A stretch of 24,984 bases of DNA from an uncultured Ruminococcus sp. (GCA_946629405.1 CAMOXW010000102.1:1-24984); one strand, 5' to 3'; counted from the first letter of the stretch, positions 7,912 to 16,232 are shown. Notes: generated by a model from the sequence alone, not told the origin. Made by a program: numbers and translations.

Positions 7912-9096
7912 TTAATCAGCAGGAGTGAATTCCTCGAAATCCTCCTCTATATCAGCGAGGATATCGTCGTTTCCGCCTTCCTTGCCGTTTGCAGCAGACG
8001 CTCCATTCCCTGCATCCTCCGGAGCAGCAGTATCGTCCTCGGATGAATCGGTGAAGCCTGCAAGTTCGCTCTTTCTGGCAAGTATCTGCTCCTCGATCTC
8101 CTTCATGAGGTCCTCATTGACCCTGAGCAGCTCCTTGACGTTGTCACGGCCCTGACCGAGCTTCTGCTCCTTGTAGCTGAACCATGAGCCGCCCTTCTTG
8201 ATTATGCCGAGCTCCGTGGCAAGGTCGAGCACCTCGCCTGTACGCGAGATTCCGGTGCCGTACATCAGGTCGAAGGTACACTCCTTGAATGGCGGAGCGA
8301 CCTTGTTCTTAACTACCTTGCACTTGGTCGAGGCGCCGATTATGGTCGAACCGGACTTGATAGCCTCACCCTTTCTTACCTCGATACGGACGGAGGCATA
8401 GAATTTGAGAGCGCGTCCGCCGGGAGTAGTCTCCGGGTTGCCGTACATTACGCCGATCTTTTCGCGTATCTGGTTGATGAATATTGCAACACAACTCGAT
8501 TTGGATATAGCTGCGGTAAGCTTTCGCATAGCCTGCGACATAAGTCTTGCGAGCTGACCTACATGGAGGTCGCCCATTTCACCGTCGATCTCAGCGCGGG
8601 TAGTCATAGCAGCGATAGAGTCGAGGACGATAACGTCGATAGCACCTGAGCGGATAAGCGACTCGGCGATCTCAAGAGCCTGTTCGCCGCTGTCAGGCTG
8701 AGAAACGAGCAGGTCGTTGATGTTTACTCCAAGAGCCTGTGCGTATACCGGGTCAAGGGCGTGCTCAACGTCGATGAAGGCGACCTCGCCGTGCTGCTTC
8801 TGAGCCTGCGCGATGATAGAAAGCGCAACGGTGGTCTTACCGGAGCTCTCAGGACCGTATATCTCAACGATACGTCCGCGGGGGACACCGCCTATACCGA
8901 GTGCCATATCGAGGGTCATCGAGCCGGTGGGGATAGCCTCGATATCGAGCTTCCTGGTCTCTCCGAGGCGCATGATAGAGCCGTTTCCGTACTTTTTCTC
9001 TATCTGTGAGATAGCAACGTTGAGTGCTTTCTTCCTTTCCTCGTCAGTTGCGGGCTTTGTGACCGGTGCTTTTTTGGCAAGTTCCTTCTTAGCCAT
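7912..9096 (-). CDS. recA: Recombinase RecA
   Basis: A 394-residue ATP-dependent strand-exchange protein for homologous recombination, and the activator of LexA self-cleavage. Walker A is GPESSGKT at about residues 81-88; Walker B is [10 protein letters not shown]. The DNA-binding loop L1/L2 region contains [11 protein letters not shown] and [22 protein letters not shown]. The C-terminal tail is strongly acidic, as usual, and somewhat long (about 50 residues after the core, rich in Glu, Asp and Gly). GGAGG lies inside the last codons of prmC and the ATG is 3 bases after that gene's stop. I see no Firmicutes-type SOS box (GAAC-N4-GTTC) upstream, so its expression may depend on an upstream operon promoter. 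Confidence 0.98.
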   Translation of the reverse strand: MAKKELAKKAPVTKPATDEERKKALNVAISQIEKKYGNGSIMRLGETRKLDIEAIPTGSMTLDMALGIGGVPRGRIVEIYGPESSGKTTVALSIIAQAQKQHGEVAFIDVEHALDPVYAQALGVNINDLLVSQPDSGEQALEIAESLIRSGAIDVIVLDSIAAMTTRAEIDGEMGDLHVGQLARLMSQAMRKLTAAISKSSCVAIFINQIREKIGVMYGNPETTPGGRALKFYASVRIEVRKGEAIKSGSTIIGASTKCKVVKNKVAPPFKECTFDLMYGTGISRTGEVLDLATELGIIKKGGSWFSYKEQKLGQGRDNVKELLRVNEDLMKEIEEQILARKSELAGFTDSSEDDTAAPEDAGNGASAANGKEGGNDDILADIEEDFEEFTPAD

Positions 9097-9099
9097 GTT

Positions 9100-10017
9100 T
9101 TATTCCTCCGTAAAATTCTGTGCTGCCGCGCTTGTATCGGTGTAGGTGCCGCCTGCGGGAGCCTGTTTTACCGCGGAAACGGTGCGGATTATCCCTGCGC
9201 CGTCCCTGCGGAAGCTTATATCTGTGAAGCCTGAGCTTCTGAGTATATCTTCAACGTCGCCGTGCTGTCCCATTCCGAACTCAAAGGCGATCATTCCTCC
9301 GTTTTTCAGGGAATTCCTCCACAGGTCGGAGATAGCACGGTAATAACCGAGACCGTCGCTTCCCCCGAACAAGGCGAAGGGCGGTTCGCACCTGACCTCG
9401 CTTTCCAGCTCAGCCATATCCTGAGTAGTGAGGTAGGGCGGATTTGATACGATGATATCAGTCTTCGGGATAGCCCTGACTGTCGCCGGGCTGAGGACAT
9501 CGCCCTCTATAATATGTATATCTGAGCGGTTGAGCTCCTTGTTTTTCCTGAGGAACTCAAGTGCCTCCGGGGAGACCTCCACGGCATAGACCTGCGCGTC
9601 CGGTAGCTCATGCCTCAGTGCGACGGCAATACATCCGCTGCCGCTGCATAGATCGGCGATGACCGGAGCTTTCAGGGCTTTTTTCCGGCATATCTCCAGC
9701 ACATGATCGACCAGAGTTTCCGTATCAGGGCGGGGGATCAGCACACCCTCCCCGACATAGAAGGGAAGTCCGTAGAACTCCCATTTCCCGAGGAGGTACT
9801 GCAAGGGCCTGCCTCCTGCACGCTCAGCGGCGATATTCCTTATCCTGCCGGCATCGCCGGAGCTTAAAGCTTTCAGGGGCGAGAAAAGGGGATTTTTGTC
9901 GCCGAGCATATCCTGAAATATGCAGAGAGTATCGAACTCTGCGGACTCCTTACCGGCAGCGCTGAGCAGCGCAACGCACTCGTCATATAGCTGCCGCCGT
10001 GTTATTTCCTCCGGCAC
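9100..10017 (-). CDS. prmC: Peptide chain release factor N5-glutamine methyltransferase PrmC
   Basis: A 305-residue SAM-dependent enzyme that methylates the GGQ glutamine of release factors RF1 and RF2. An N-terminal helical release-factor-binding domain (1-85) is followed by a Rossmann methyltransferase domain, with glycine-rich motif I DLCSGSGCIAVAL and the substrate motif SNPPYLT. The family core ends near residue 280; the last 25 residues are a low-complexity tail (Ala, Thr, Gly) of no recognised role. The start is GTG, preceded six bases upstream by a run of seven G that serves as ribosome site. YqhQ lies upstream, as in many Clostridia, but prfA, a common third partner, is absent. It heads the recA operon. 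Confidence 0.95.
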   Translation of the reverse strand: MPEEITRRQLYDECVALLSAAGKESAEFDTLCIFQDMLGDKNPLFSPLKALSSGDAGRIRNIAAERAGGRPLQYLLGKWEFYGLPFYVGEGVLIPRPDTETLVDHVLEICRKKALKAPVIADLCSGSGCIAVALRHELPDAQVYAVEVSPEALEFLRKNKELNRSDIHIIEGDVLSPATVRAIPKTDIIVSNPPYLTTQDMAELESEVRCEPPFALFGGSDGLGYYRAISDLWRNSLKNGGMIAFEFGMGQHGDVEDILRSSGFTDISFRRDGAGIIRTVSAVKQAPAGGTYTDTSAAAQNFTEE

Positions 10018-10023
10018 GACTTT

Positions 10024-10030
10024 CCCCCCC
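10024..10030 (-). promoter_or_regulatory. G7 ribosome-binding site of prmC
   Basis: On the minus strand AAGGGGGGGAAAGTC precedes the GTG of prmC. The seven-G run is the only Shine-Dalgarno-like sequence and lies 6 bases from the start. It supports the GTG start. Confidence 0.6.
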
Positions 10031-10188
10031 TTCTTTATTAATTCGGAATTCGGAATGCGGAATGCGGAATTCCGAATTATTCAATGTGTAATGCGTAATT
10101 GCGGTGTCCGCTTGCGCGGACGGATTTTAATTCATCGCCGTAGGCGATACCAATAATTCCGAATTCCGATTTCCAAATTCCGAATTAT
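10030..10188. repeat. Modular intergenic repeat: heptamers, hairpin, hairpin, heptamers
   Basis: The spacer between YqhQ and prmC is almost wholly repeat. From about 10030 there are seven-base units (AATTCGG, AATTCGG, AATGCGG, AATGCGG, AATTCCG), then AATGTGT and AATGCGT. Next is hairpin 1, GTCCGC-TTGC-GCGGAC (10106-10121), then GGATTTTAATTC. Hairpin 2 is ATCGCC-GTA-GGCGAT (10134-10148), followed by further AATTCCG-like units in reverse orientation. Parts of the same design recur at 13293-13400 and 24871-24962. It has no coding potential and resembles a MITE-like or short-tandem repeat family. Confidence 0.85.
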
Positions 10189-10203
10189 CCTCCGTCCCGC
10201 CGG

Positions 10204-11133
10204 TCACCACTTGTCCTCGGTCTTGTCCTGCGGGATGCAGGGGGTAAGTGCAGCAATGGCTATTTCTATCATGCTGTCGTCCGGCTCGCGGGTGGTTATG
10301 CGCTGCATTGCAAGTCCGGGCGCAGAAAGTATCTTTGTGAACAGGTTGTCATGATTTCCGGCAAGTCTTATAAATTCGTAGGATATGCCGACTATCAGCG
10401 GCAGAAGCGCAAGTCCTGCGAGTATCCTCTTCCATGTTGCCATTACCGGGATCAGGCACATCACAAGTATTCCAACGATGAGCACGATGAATATGAAACT
10501 CGTTCCGCAGCGCTTGTGGAAGCGGGTCTGTCTGCGGACGTTCTCGACTGTCAGCGGGAGCTCCGCCTCATGGCAGGCTATAGTCTTATGCTCTGCACCG
10601 TGGTACATATATTGGCGGCGGATGTCCTTCATAAGGCTTACCAGAGCCATATATGCGACAAAGATAGCTATCTTTATCACGCCCTCGACAAGCGAGCGGA
10701 GTATGCGCTCATCCTTGACGACGGGAATATGCCCGCATATCAGCTTCGGGAGTACTGCGAAAAGTCCCACTGCCATGACGATCCCGATCACCATGCCGAT
10801 ATACATCATTACAGTGAAAAGTGCGGAGGTTTCTTCCTCCTCCTTTTTCTCCTCGTCAGTGAGCTGCTTCTCGGCGGACCTCATCATGTATTTATAGCCC
10901 TTTTTCAGCGATACTGCGAAATTCGTGCAGCCGCGCACAAGCGGCACCTTTCTGTACCACGGCGCGTTCTTTCCGTTATGCTCCTCCCATGTCTCGAGGT
11001 CAACTGTACCGTCGGGAAGACGGCAGGCCATTGCTCCGGGGTTGGGACCGAGCATCATAATACCCTCAATGAGAGCCTGCCCGCCTATTTTTGAGCGGAA
11101 TTTTTCACAGCACTGCTCGTTGTTCTTGCTCAT
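10204..11133 (-). CDS. yqhQ: YqhQ-family membrane protein (DUF1385)
   Basis: A 309-residue multispanning membrane protein of unknown biochemical role. Family marks are the N-terminal IGGQALIEGIMMLGP block, the central MYHGAEHKTIACHEA block and RFHKRCGTSF, with hydrophobic spans at about residues 105-130, 145-165, 205-230 and 233-255. The start chosen is the ATG at 11133, which has TGGAG five bases upstream; an ATG five codons further up lacks a ribosome site. It begins 30 bases after the histidine-kinase stop, so it may be co-transcribed with the two-component system, and it precedes prmC across a repeat. DUF1385 followed by prmC is a recurrent Clostridia order. Confidence 0.9.
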   Translation of the reverse strand: MSKNNEQCCEKFRSKIGGQALIEGIMMLGPNPGAMACRLPDGTVDLETWEEHNGKNAPWYRKVPLVRGCTNFAVSLKKGYKYMMRSAEKQLTDEEKKEEEETSALFTVMMYIGMVIGIVMAVGLFAVLPKLICGHIPVVKDERILRSLVEGVIKIAIFVAYMALVSLMKDIRRQYMYHGAEHKTIACHEAELPLTVENVRRQTRFHKRCGTSFIFIVLIVGILVMCLIPVMATWKRILAGLALLPLIVGISYEFIRLAGNHDNLFTKILSAPGLAMQRITTREPDDSMIEIAIAALTPCIPQDKTEDKW

Positions 11134-11163
11134 AGAAACTCCAATCATTCATGGGGCGGACGT

Positions 11164-12573
11164 TCACTGACCTTGCTGCATAGTCGGCAGCTTTATGGTG
11201 ACTGTCGTGCCCTTGCCCTCTCCGGGACTTGTTATATCGAGAGTACCTCCGTGGAGGCTGATTATCTCGTCCGCGACCGCAAGACCGATACCGGAACCGC
11301 GCCGCGTGTGATTTGCCTTGTAGAACTTTGTCTTGACCTTTGCGAGGTCAGACTTTTTGATGCCGACGCCGTTGTCAGTTACCGAAACCACGATCATTCC
11401 GCCGCTTTCGGAGGCATTGACAGCAACGTTCCCGCCCTCCGCGGAATACTTCACAGCGTTGTCGATGATATTGATGAAGACCTGTCGTATTCGGTTCTTG
11501 TCGCCGAATACGAACGGCAGCATCTCAGGCTCGTTGTAGGTGATAGTGATGCCGTCGCGCCGCGCCTTATCGCTGTAGATGAGCACAGCATCGCCGAGCT
11601 CCGCGAGGATATCCATAGCGGCGCTGCGGAGTGTGAAATGACCGCTCTGCATACGCGAGAAGTCGAGCAGCTCCTCCACCATCTGAGAAAGACGTTCTGT
11701 CTCGTTCACGATAACGCCGACGCCCTTCTTCATAGTCTCGTGGTCCTCACCGCCGTCCACCATCAGGGTCTCAGCCCAGCCCTTTATGGCGGTGAGAGGC
11801 GTTCGCAGCTCGTGAGAAACGGAGGATATGAACTCATTCTTCATCGCCTCGGCGGTGGAGAGCTCGTCCGCCATATGGTTTATCGCAGTGCAGAGGTCGC
11901 CTATCTCGTCGTTGGAGCTGTTGTCGATACGAACGGAGAAATCGCCCATAGCGAACTTGCTTGCGATACCGCTTATCTGACGTATCGGCTTGACGATAGA
12001 GCCTGCGAAGAAAAGCCCTGTCGTGATGATTATGACGAGTATCGTAAGGCTGACTATCGTGATGATGATTATATATGTCTTGATAGTATTGTCTATCTCC
12101 GTGAGGGAGGTGACCATGCGTATCGAGGAATATTCACTGTTTATCGAGGTTATCGGCACGGAGACCGCGAGCACCTTCTCACCGCTGCCGAGTCTTCCGA
12201 TATATGAGCCCTCTCCGCTTTCCATAGCGTCCTCGTAGTCCGGCATAGGCGCGTCTGCGTCGGGAGAGAAGCCAGAGGATGTGAGCACGACCCTGCCCTT
12301 TGAATTTATCGCCATGAGCTCTATCTTGTCCTTCTCGTTGAATGTCTCGAGAAGGTTTCGCATCTCCGCGGAGAAATTGGCAGTGCTGTCCTGCGAATGT
12401 ATACTAAGCACGCTCGTGACAGCGTTGATCTTGGAAAAGAGGTACTGTTTAGCGGAGTTGTAGTAATAGCTCTGCAGCGCATAGATTATCGCCATTTCTA
12501 TAACGAGAAGCGCAAGCATGATAACGCCGAGGTTATTGACAGCCCAGCGCCGTGTGATACTCTTTTTAGCCAT
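11164..12573 (-). CDS. Membrane sensor histidine kinase (PhoR/VicK type)
   Basis: A 469-residue kinase. Membrane helix 1 spans about residues 13-35, an extracytoplasmic sensor region of about 130 residues follows, and helix 2 spans about 165-190. A HAMP domain runs to about 243. The dimerisation domain carries the phospho-accepting histidine H254 in SSVSHELRTPL. The ATPase domain has an N box (NIIDNAVKYS), a G1 box (DNGVGI) and a G2 box (GSGIGLAV). The sensor region resembles single-Cache/PhoR folds by layout, but the ligand is unknown. Its ATG shares a base with the response-regulator stop (TAATG), so the two form a cognate pair. Confidence 0.95.
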   Translation of the reverse strand: MAKKSITRRWAVNNLGVIMLALLVIEMAIIYALQSYYYNSAKQYLFSKINAVTSVLSIHSQDSTANFSAEMRNLLETFNEKDKIELMAINSKGRVVLTSSGFSPDADAPMPDYEDAMESGEGSYIGRLGSGEKVLAVSVPITSINSEYSSIRMVTSLTEIDNTIKTYIIIITIVSLTILVIIITTGLFFAGSIVKPIRQISGIASKFAMGDFSVRIDNSSNDEIGDLCTAINHMADELSTAEAMKNEFISSVSHELRTPLTAIKGWAETLMVDGGEDHETMKKGVGVIVNETERLSQMVEELLDFSRMQSGHFTLRSAAMDILAELGDAVLIYSDKARRDGITITYNEPEMLPFVFGDKNRIRQVFINIIDNAVKYSAEGGNVAVNASESGGMIVVSVTDNGVGIKKSDLAKVKTKFYKANHTRRGSGIGLAVADEIISLHGGTLDITSPGEGKGTTVTIKLPTMQQGQ

Positions 12574-13274
12574 TACTGAGCGTCATTCCACTTATATCCA
12601 TAGCCCCAGATAGTAATGATATACTTTGGGTTGGAAGGCTCGTTCTCTATTTTCATACGGATACGTCTGATATTAACGTCAACTATCTTGTCATCACCGT
12701 AGTAGCTCTCACCCCAGATGTGGTTGAGGATGCTTGCGCGGTCGAGAGCGGTGTTCTTGTTGTTCATGAAGAATTCGAGTATCTGGTATTCCACCTGGGT
12801 CAGCTCGATAGGCACACCGTCCTTGGTGACTGTACGGCTCTTGAGATTGAGCACGAAAGGACCTGACTCTATCACGGACTGCTTCTCATTCTTGATGAAG
12901 CTCATGCACACTCTGCGGTAGATAGCGTCCACACGCGCAGTGAGCTCGGAAGGAGAGAAGGGCTTGGTGATATAGTCATCGGCGCCTATCATAAGACCAC
13001 TCACCTTATCCATTTCCTGAGTTCTTGCGGTGAGCATGATAATGCCTATGGTAGAGCTTTTCTCGCGTATTTTCTTGCATACCTGAAAGCCGTCGATGCC
13101 GGGCATCATGATGTCGAGCAGGACGATATCGAAGTTGCCGTGCTCTGTCTCGAAGGTCTTGAGGGCAGCCTCGCCGCAGTCAACGTCAACAACGTCATAG
13201 CCTGCGCGCTTGAGGTTGATGACCACGAATTCGCGGATCGTAGCCTCGTCCTCACAGATAAGTATTCTTTTCAT
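12573..13274 (-). CDS. OmpR/PhoB-family response regulator
   Basis: A 233-residue regulator. The receiver domain (1-120) has the acidic pair E8/D9, phospho-acceptor D54 in LLDIMMPGIDG, the conserved threonine in MLTART and the lysine in ITKPFSPSEL. The C-terminal winged helix (about 135-233) ends with the PhoB-type VDVNIRRIRMKIE and WGYGYKW. The ATG at 13274 is chosen because GGGAG lies six bases upstream; a TTG two codons earlier is possible but badly placed. It is first in an operon with its kinase. The targets are unknown, and the spacer upstream is filled with repeats, so no promoter can be picked out. Confidence 0.96.
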   Translation of the reverse strand: MKRILICEDEATIREFVVINLKRAGYDVVDVDCGEAALKTFETEHGNFDIVLLDIMMPGIDGFQVCKKIREKSSTIGIIMLTARTQEMDKVSGLMIGADDYITKPFSPSELTARVDAIYRRVCMSFIKNEKQSVIESGPFVLNLKSRTVTKDGVPIELTQVEYQILEFFMNNKNTALDRASILNHIWGESYYGDDKIVDVNIRRIRMKIENEPSNPKYIITIWGYGYKWNDAQ

Positions 13275-13292
13275 TGTCAACTCCCTCTCTTT

Positions 13293-13400
13293 TTTAATGC
13301 GTAATTCGTAATGCGTAATGCGTAATTTTTAATTCATAATTCATAATTATTGAATTCGGAATTCGGAAATCGGAATTGTTGTGTCGCCTTGCGGCGACGG
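13293..13400. repeat. Heptamer array plus hairpin, second copy of the modular intergenic repeat
   Basis: Seven-base units read AATGCGT, AATTCGT, AATGCGT, AATGCGT, AATTTTT, AATTCAT, AATTCAT and so on, then AATTCGG units. They end in the hairpin GTCGCC-TTGC-GGCGAC (13383-13398) followed by GGAT. The hairpin corresponds to hairpin 1 at 10106-10121: same loop and same outer pairs, but the second and third stem pairs are swapped on both sides. Hairpin 2 is missing here. Confidence 0.85.
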
Positions 13401-13411
13401 ATCATAATTTT

Positions 13412-13487
13412 GTAGGGGTCGATGCCCTCATCGACCCGCACCTATAACGTACAGAGCCGACGGGGCGATGTGGGCATCGCCCCCTAC
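13412..13487. repeat. 76-bp element with 27-bp inverted termini, each a hairpin
   Basis: The termini 13412-13438 and 13461-13487 are inverted copies matching at 24 of 27 positions. Each terminus is also a hairpin: 13416-13424 with 13429-13437 (9-bp stem, loop CCCT) and 13462-13470 with 13475-13483 (9-bp stem, loop TGGG). Two of the three mismatches are paired with each other in the stem (T:A in one, G:C in the other), so the stem is kept. It looks like a small MITE-like or REP-like element lying downstream of the lipoprotein gene. Confidence 0.75.
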
Positions 13488-13507
13488 TCTCAACTCTCAA
13501 CTCTCAA
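13487..13507. repeat. Three CTCTCAA heptamers
   Basis: Three exact tandem copies of CTCTCAA are followed by a diverged fourth (CTTTCTA). They lie directly between the inverted element and the stop codon of the lipoprotein gene, and have the same 7-bp period as the AATTCGG arrays but a different unit. Confidence 0.8.
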
Positions 13508-13516
13508 CTTTCTACT

Positions 13517-14842
13517 CTACTCCGAGAACATAAATCCAACGGCAACGTCACCGGCTGTTGCGGACAGGTCGTCGTCATAAAGCCCGGAATACGGCGGTAT
13601 ATAGGCAAGATACGCTGTATCGCCCTTAGTCCGCAGGAGCATATATCCGGAAAGCAGCCGGTCCTCGCGCGACGGAGTATCCTCCGCGCAGTAAATACGC
13701 AGGAGCTCCCTGCCTGCCTGACCGTCGGAGTAGGTGCAGAAAACTATCTCGCCGCCGTTGATTATATCGCGGCGCACAGTTACTCTGCCGCGCCAGCGCT
13801 CCGGGAAGACAAATATATATCCCTCGCCGACACTGAAATATGAGCAGCACTTCTCCTCGAGGCGGTCGTCCTTGTCAACGTACTTCCAGTCGGTGAGCTT
13901 CATCTGTTCGCTCTCGGGAGAGTCCTCATAGCCCGGAGAAATGCTCTGCACCGGTATTTCGAGGATGCCGTCGCCGTCAACATCGAGCGAAAGGCAGCCG
14001 GACGGACGCACAGTCGAGAGAGATTCCTCCGGGGTCTCAAAGACCTTGCTCAGTCCCGAGCCAGCCATGTATATGACGTCGGTCTGCACTAAGCCTGCTC
14101 CGGAGACCGCGTCGATGTAGAGTCCCTGACGGTCGCCGCCTATTTTTCCGTAGCGGATGCTGTCAAATTCTGTAAAGCTCCCGCTCAGCTCGCAGGGATA
14201 CTGGTGATAGGTGCCGTTCTCATCGAGCTGGTAAGCCTTTGCGACCGCCGGAGAGCCCGTAGCTGAGCCCGTGAGCAGGAGAAACTCGTTTTCACCGTCG
14301 CTGTCGAGGTCGGTAACGTCGATGAACGAGCAGGCGGACGAAAAATCCGAGAGCAGCGCTCCCTCGTCCGCGGAGTAGGTATAGACCGTTACGTTCTTCT
14401 CAGAGCGGTTGATAAGGCTGCACCCGATGATGATATTCACTCTGTCGTTGCTGCCGAGCTTCGAGATCATGACCTTTTCTATCTCAGCGCCCTTGACAGG
14501 CTCATCGCAGACAGAGCGCCATTTGGAGCCGTCCTGATCGAGAACGTTCATGCGGAGGGTATTCTCCTCCATAGCAAGACCGGTCTTTTCGTAAAAAACG
14601 ATAGCTTCCTTTCCGCCGTCGCTGTCGATATCCTCAACGATGAAGGCGGAGAGGTACTTGCCCGAGCGTGGGTATTTCAGACTTATGGAAGTACCTGCGG
14701 CATCCGTGAGGGCGCTGTAGATCTGTTCCTGCTGGGCACTCAGCTTAGGCGGAGCCATGAGGTTGTCGATATTTGAACCGAAGGTGCAGCCTGTCAGCAG
14801 GAGATCTGCCGGGGCTGCTGCGAGAAATCTGTGCAGTTTCAT
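13517..14842 (-). CDS. Predicted lipoprotein of unknown function with DxDxDG loops
   Basis: A 441-residue protein. Residues 1-19 end in a lipobox LTGC, with C19 as the probable lipidated cysteine. The hydrophobic core is poor (it contains Pro-Ala-Asp), and an in-frame stop two codons upstream fixes the start. Three acidic loops of the form D-x-D-x-D-G-x-x-E occur at about residues 71-79, 178-186 and 287-295, each followed by hydrophobic strands. They resemble calcium-binding loops of FG-GAP/VCBS beta-propeller repeats, spaced about 108 residues apart. I do not recognise a specific family. The gene starts 34 bases after citrate synthase, with only a weak ribosome site, and is probably co-transcribed. 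A cell-surface beta-propeller-like protein is the inference. Confidence 0.75.
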   Translation of the reverse strand: MKLHRFLAAAPADLLLTGCTFGSNIDNLMAPPKLSAQQEQIYSALTDAAGTSISLKYPRSGKYLSAFIVEDIDSDGGKEAIVFYEKTGLAMEENTLRMNVLDQDGSKWRSVCDEPVKGAEIEKVMISKLGSNDRVNIIIGCSLINRSEKNVTVYTYSADEGALLSDFSSACSFIDVTDLDSDGENEFLLLTGSATGSPAVAKAYQLDENGTYHQYPCELSGSFTEFDSIRYGKIGGDRQGLYIDAVSGAGLVQTDVIYMAGSGLSKVFETPEESLSTVRPSGCLSLDVDGDGILEIPVQSISPGYEDSPESEQMKLTDWKYVDKDDRLEEKCCSYFSVGEGYIFVFPERWRGRVTVRRDIINGGEIVFCTYSDGQAGRELLRIYCAEDTPSREDRLLSGYMLLRTKGDTAYLAYIPPYSGLYDDDLSATAGDVAVGFMFSE

Positions 14843-14876
14843 TGGTCACTACCATTCTGCGGAGCCTTGCTGAACA

Positions 14877-16232
14877 TCAGCGCTCCTCAAGTTTAACGTA
14901 GCTGCGCTCCTTGGCAATGGACTTATAGGCGGGACGGATTATTCTTCCGCCTGTGAGTATCTCCTCCATGCGGTGGGCAGCCCAGCCTGACATACGCGCA
15001 ACGGCGAACAGCGGCGTGAACAGCTCATCCGGGATGCCGAGCATACGGTATACCAGACCTGAGTACATATCAACATTCGCGCACATAGCCTTTGTGCTGC
15101 CCTTGATCTCAAAGAAAATCTCGGGGGTAAGGCGCTCGACCGTCTCAAGAAGCCTGAATTCGGCCTCTATCTCCTTGCCCTTCGCAAGCTCGAAGGCCTT
15201 CTTTTTCAGGATAACAGCACGCGGGTCGGAGATAGTGTAGACCGCATGGCCCATACCGTAGATAAGACCGGAGCCGTCGTTTGTTTCCTTGCGGATGGTG
15301 CGGCGCATATAGTCTGCGACCTCGCCCTCATTGTCCCAGTGCTTGATATTTGCCTTGAAGTCGTCGAGCATATGGATGACCTGGAGGTTCGCACCGCCGT
15401 GGCGGGGACCTTTGAGGGAGCATATTGCCGAGGAATAGGCAGAATAGGGATCCGTACCGGACGAAGTAAGTACACGGCAGGTGAATGAGGAATTATTTCC
15501 GCCGCCGTGCTCAGCCTGGAGCATGAGCAGTCTGTCGAGCATCTGGGCCTCGTCCTTTGTGTACTGTCTGTCGGGGCGGAGGAGGGAGAGTATGCACTGA
15601 GCGGTATTTTCCTCGTAATTTATAGGGTGCATTATCATGCTGGAATTGTCGTAAACACGGCGCTTCACCTGATAGGCATTCGCCATGATAACGGGAAGCT
15701 TTGCAATAAGGCTTATCGCTGTCCGCATCTCGTTTTCGAGCTCTTTGTTCTCACACTCATCGTCGTAGGAATAGAGTGCAAGCACTGAACGCGCGAGCTT
15801 GTTCATGATGTTCTTTGAGGGAGCCTTGAGTATCATATCCTCAACGAAGCCGTTGGGAAGGTCTCTTTTGAGCGAAAGATAGGTGCTGAAGGTATCGAGC
15901 TCCTTCTTTGTGGGGAGGTGGCCGAAAAGCAGGAGGAATGAGGTCTCCTCATAGCCGAAGCGGTCCTCTGCTTCGACATTTTCAACGAGGTCGTTGATGC
16001 TGTAGCCGCGATAGATGAGCTGTCCGGGGATAGGCTCTACCTCACCCTCGTTGAGAATATATCCGTGAACGTTGCATATATTTGTAATACCGGCAACAAC
16101 TCCGGTACCGTCGCTGTTTCTGAGGCCCCTTTTAACTTGGAACTTCTCATAAAGCTTGGGGTCGAAGGTGGAATATTCACTGAGCTCTTTGCATAATTCT
16201 GTAATGTTTGATCCTGAAATGAAAGACGGCAT
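14877..16232 (-). CDS. gltA: Citrate synthase
   Basis: A 451-residue enzyme condensing acetyl-CoA and oxaloacetate to citrate. It feeds 2-oxoglutarate and glutamate synthesis, probably in an incomplete TCA cycle in an anaerobe. Family blocks are LQAEHGGGNNSSF, GPRHGGAN (H278), GMGHAVY (H329) and NVDMYSG (D388), the last three carrying the catalytic residues. An extra N-terminal region of about 45 residues matches the longer Clostridia form. The open frame extends 10 codons further upstream, but the -10 box lies at 16268-16273 and transcription should start near 16261. The ATG at 16232, with AAGAGGAG 10 bases before it, is therefore the better start. The lipoprotein gene follows. Confidence 0.95.
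   Translation of the reverse strand: MPSFISGSNITELCKELSEYSTFDPKLYEKFQVKRGLRNSDGTGVVAGITNICNVHGYILNEGEVEPIPGQLIYRGYSINDLVENVEAEDRFGYEETSFLLLFGHLPTKKELDTFSTYLSLKRDLPNGFVEDMILKAPSKNIMNKLARSVLALYSYDDECENKELENEMRTAISLIAKLPVIMANAYQVKRRVYDNSSMIMHPINYEENTAQCILSLLRPDRQYTKDEAQMLDRLLMLQAEHGGGNNSSFTCRVLTSSGTDPYSAYSSAICSLKGPRHGGANLQVIHMLDDFKANIKHWDNEGEVADYMRRTIRKETNDGSGLIYGMGHAVYTISDPRAVILKKKAFELAKGKEIEAEFRLLETVERLTPEIFFEIKGSTKAMCANVDMYSGLVYRMLGIPDELFTPLFAVARMSGWAAHRMEEILTGGRIIRPAYKSIAKERSYVKLEER

Noticed and set aside
11173..12207. Long open frame on the plus strand (344 codons) inside the histidine kinase gene
   Set aside because: Shadow frame antisense to a full-length kinase; no motif, no ribosome site.
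13293..13376. Tandem units that could suggest a CRISPR array
   Set aside because: Units are 7 bp, diverged and without spacers, and no cas gene is near.
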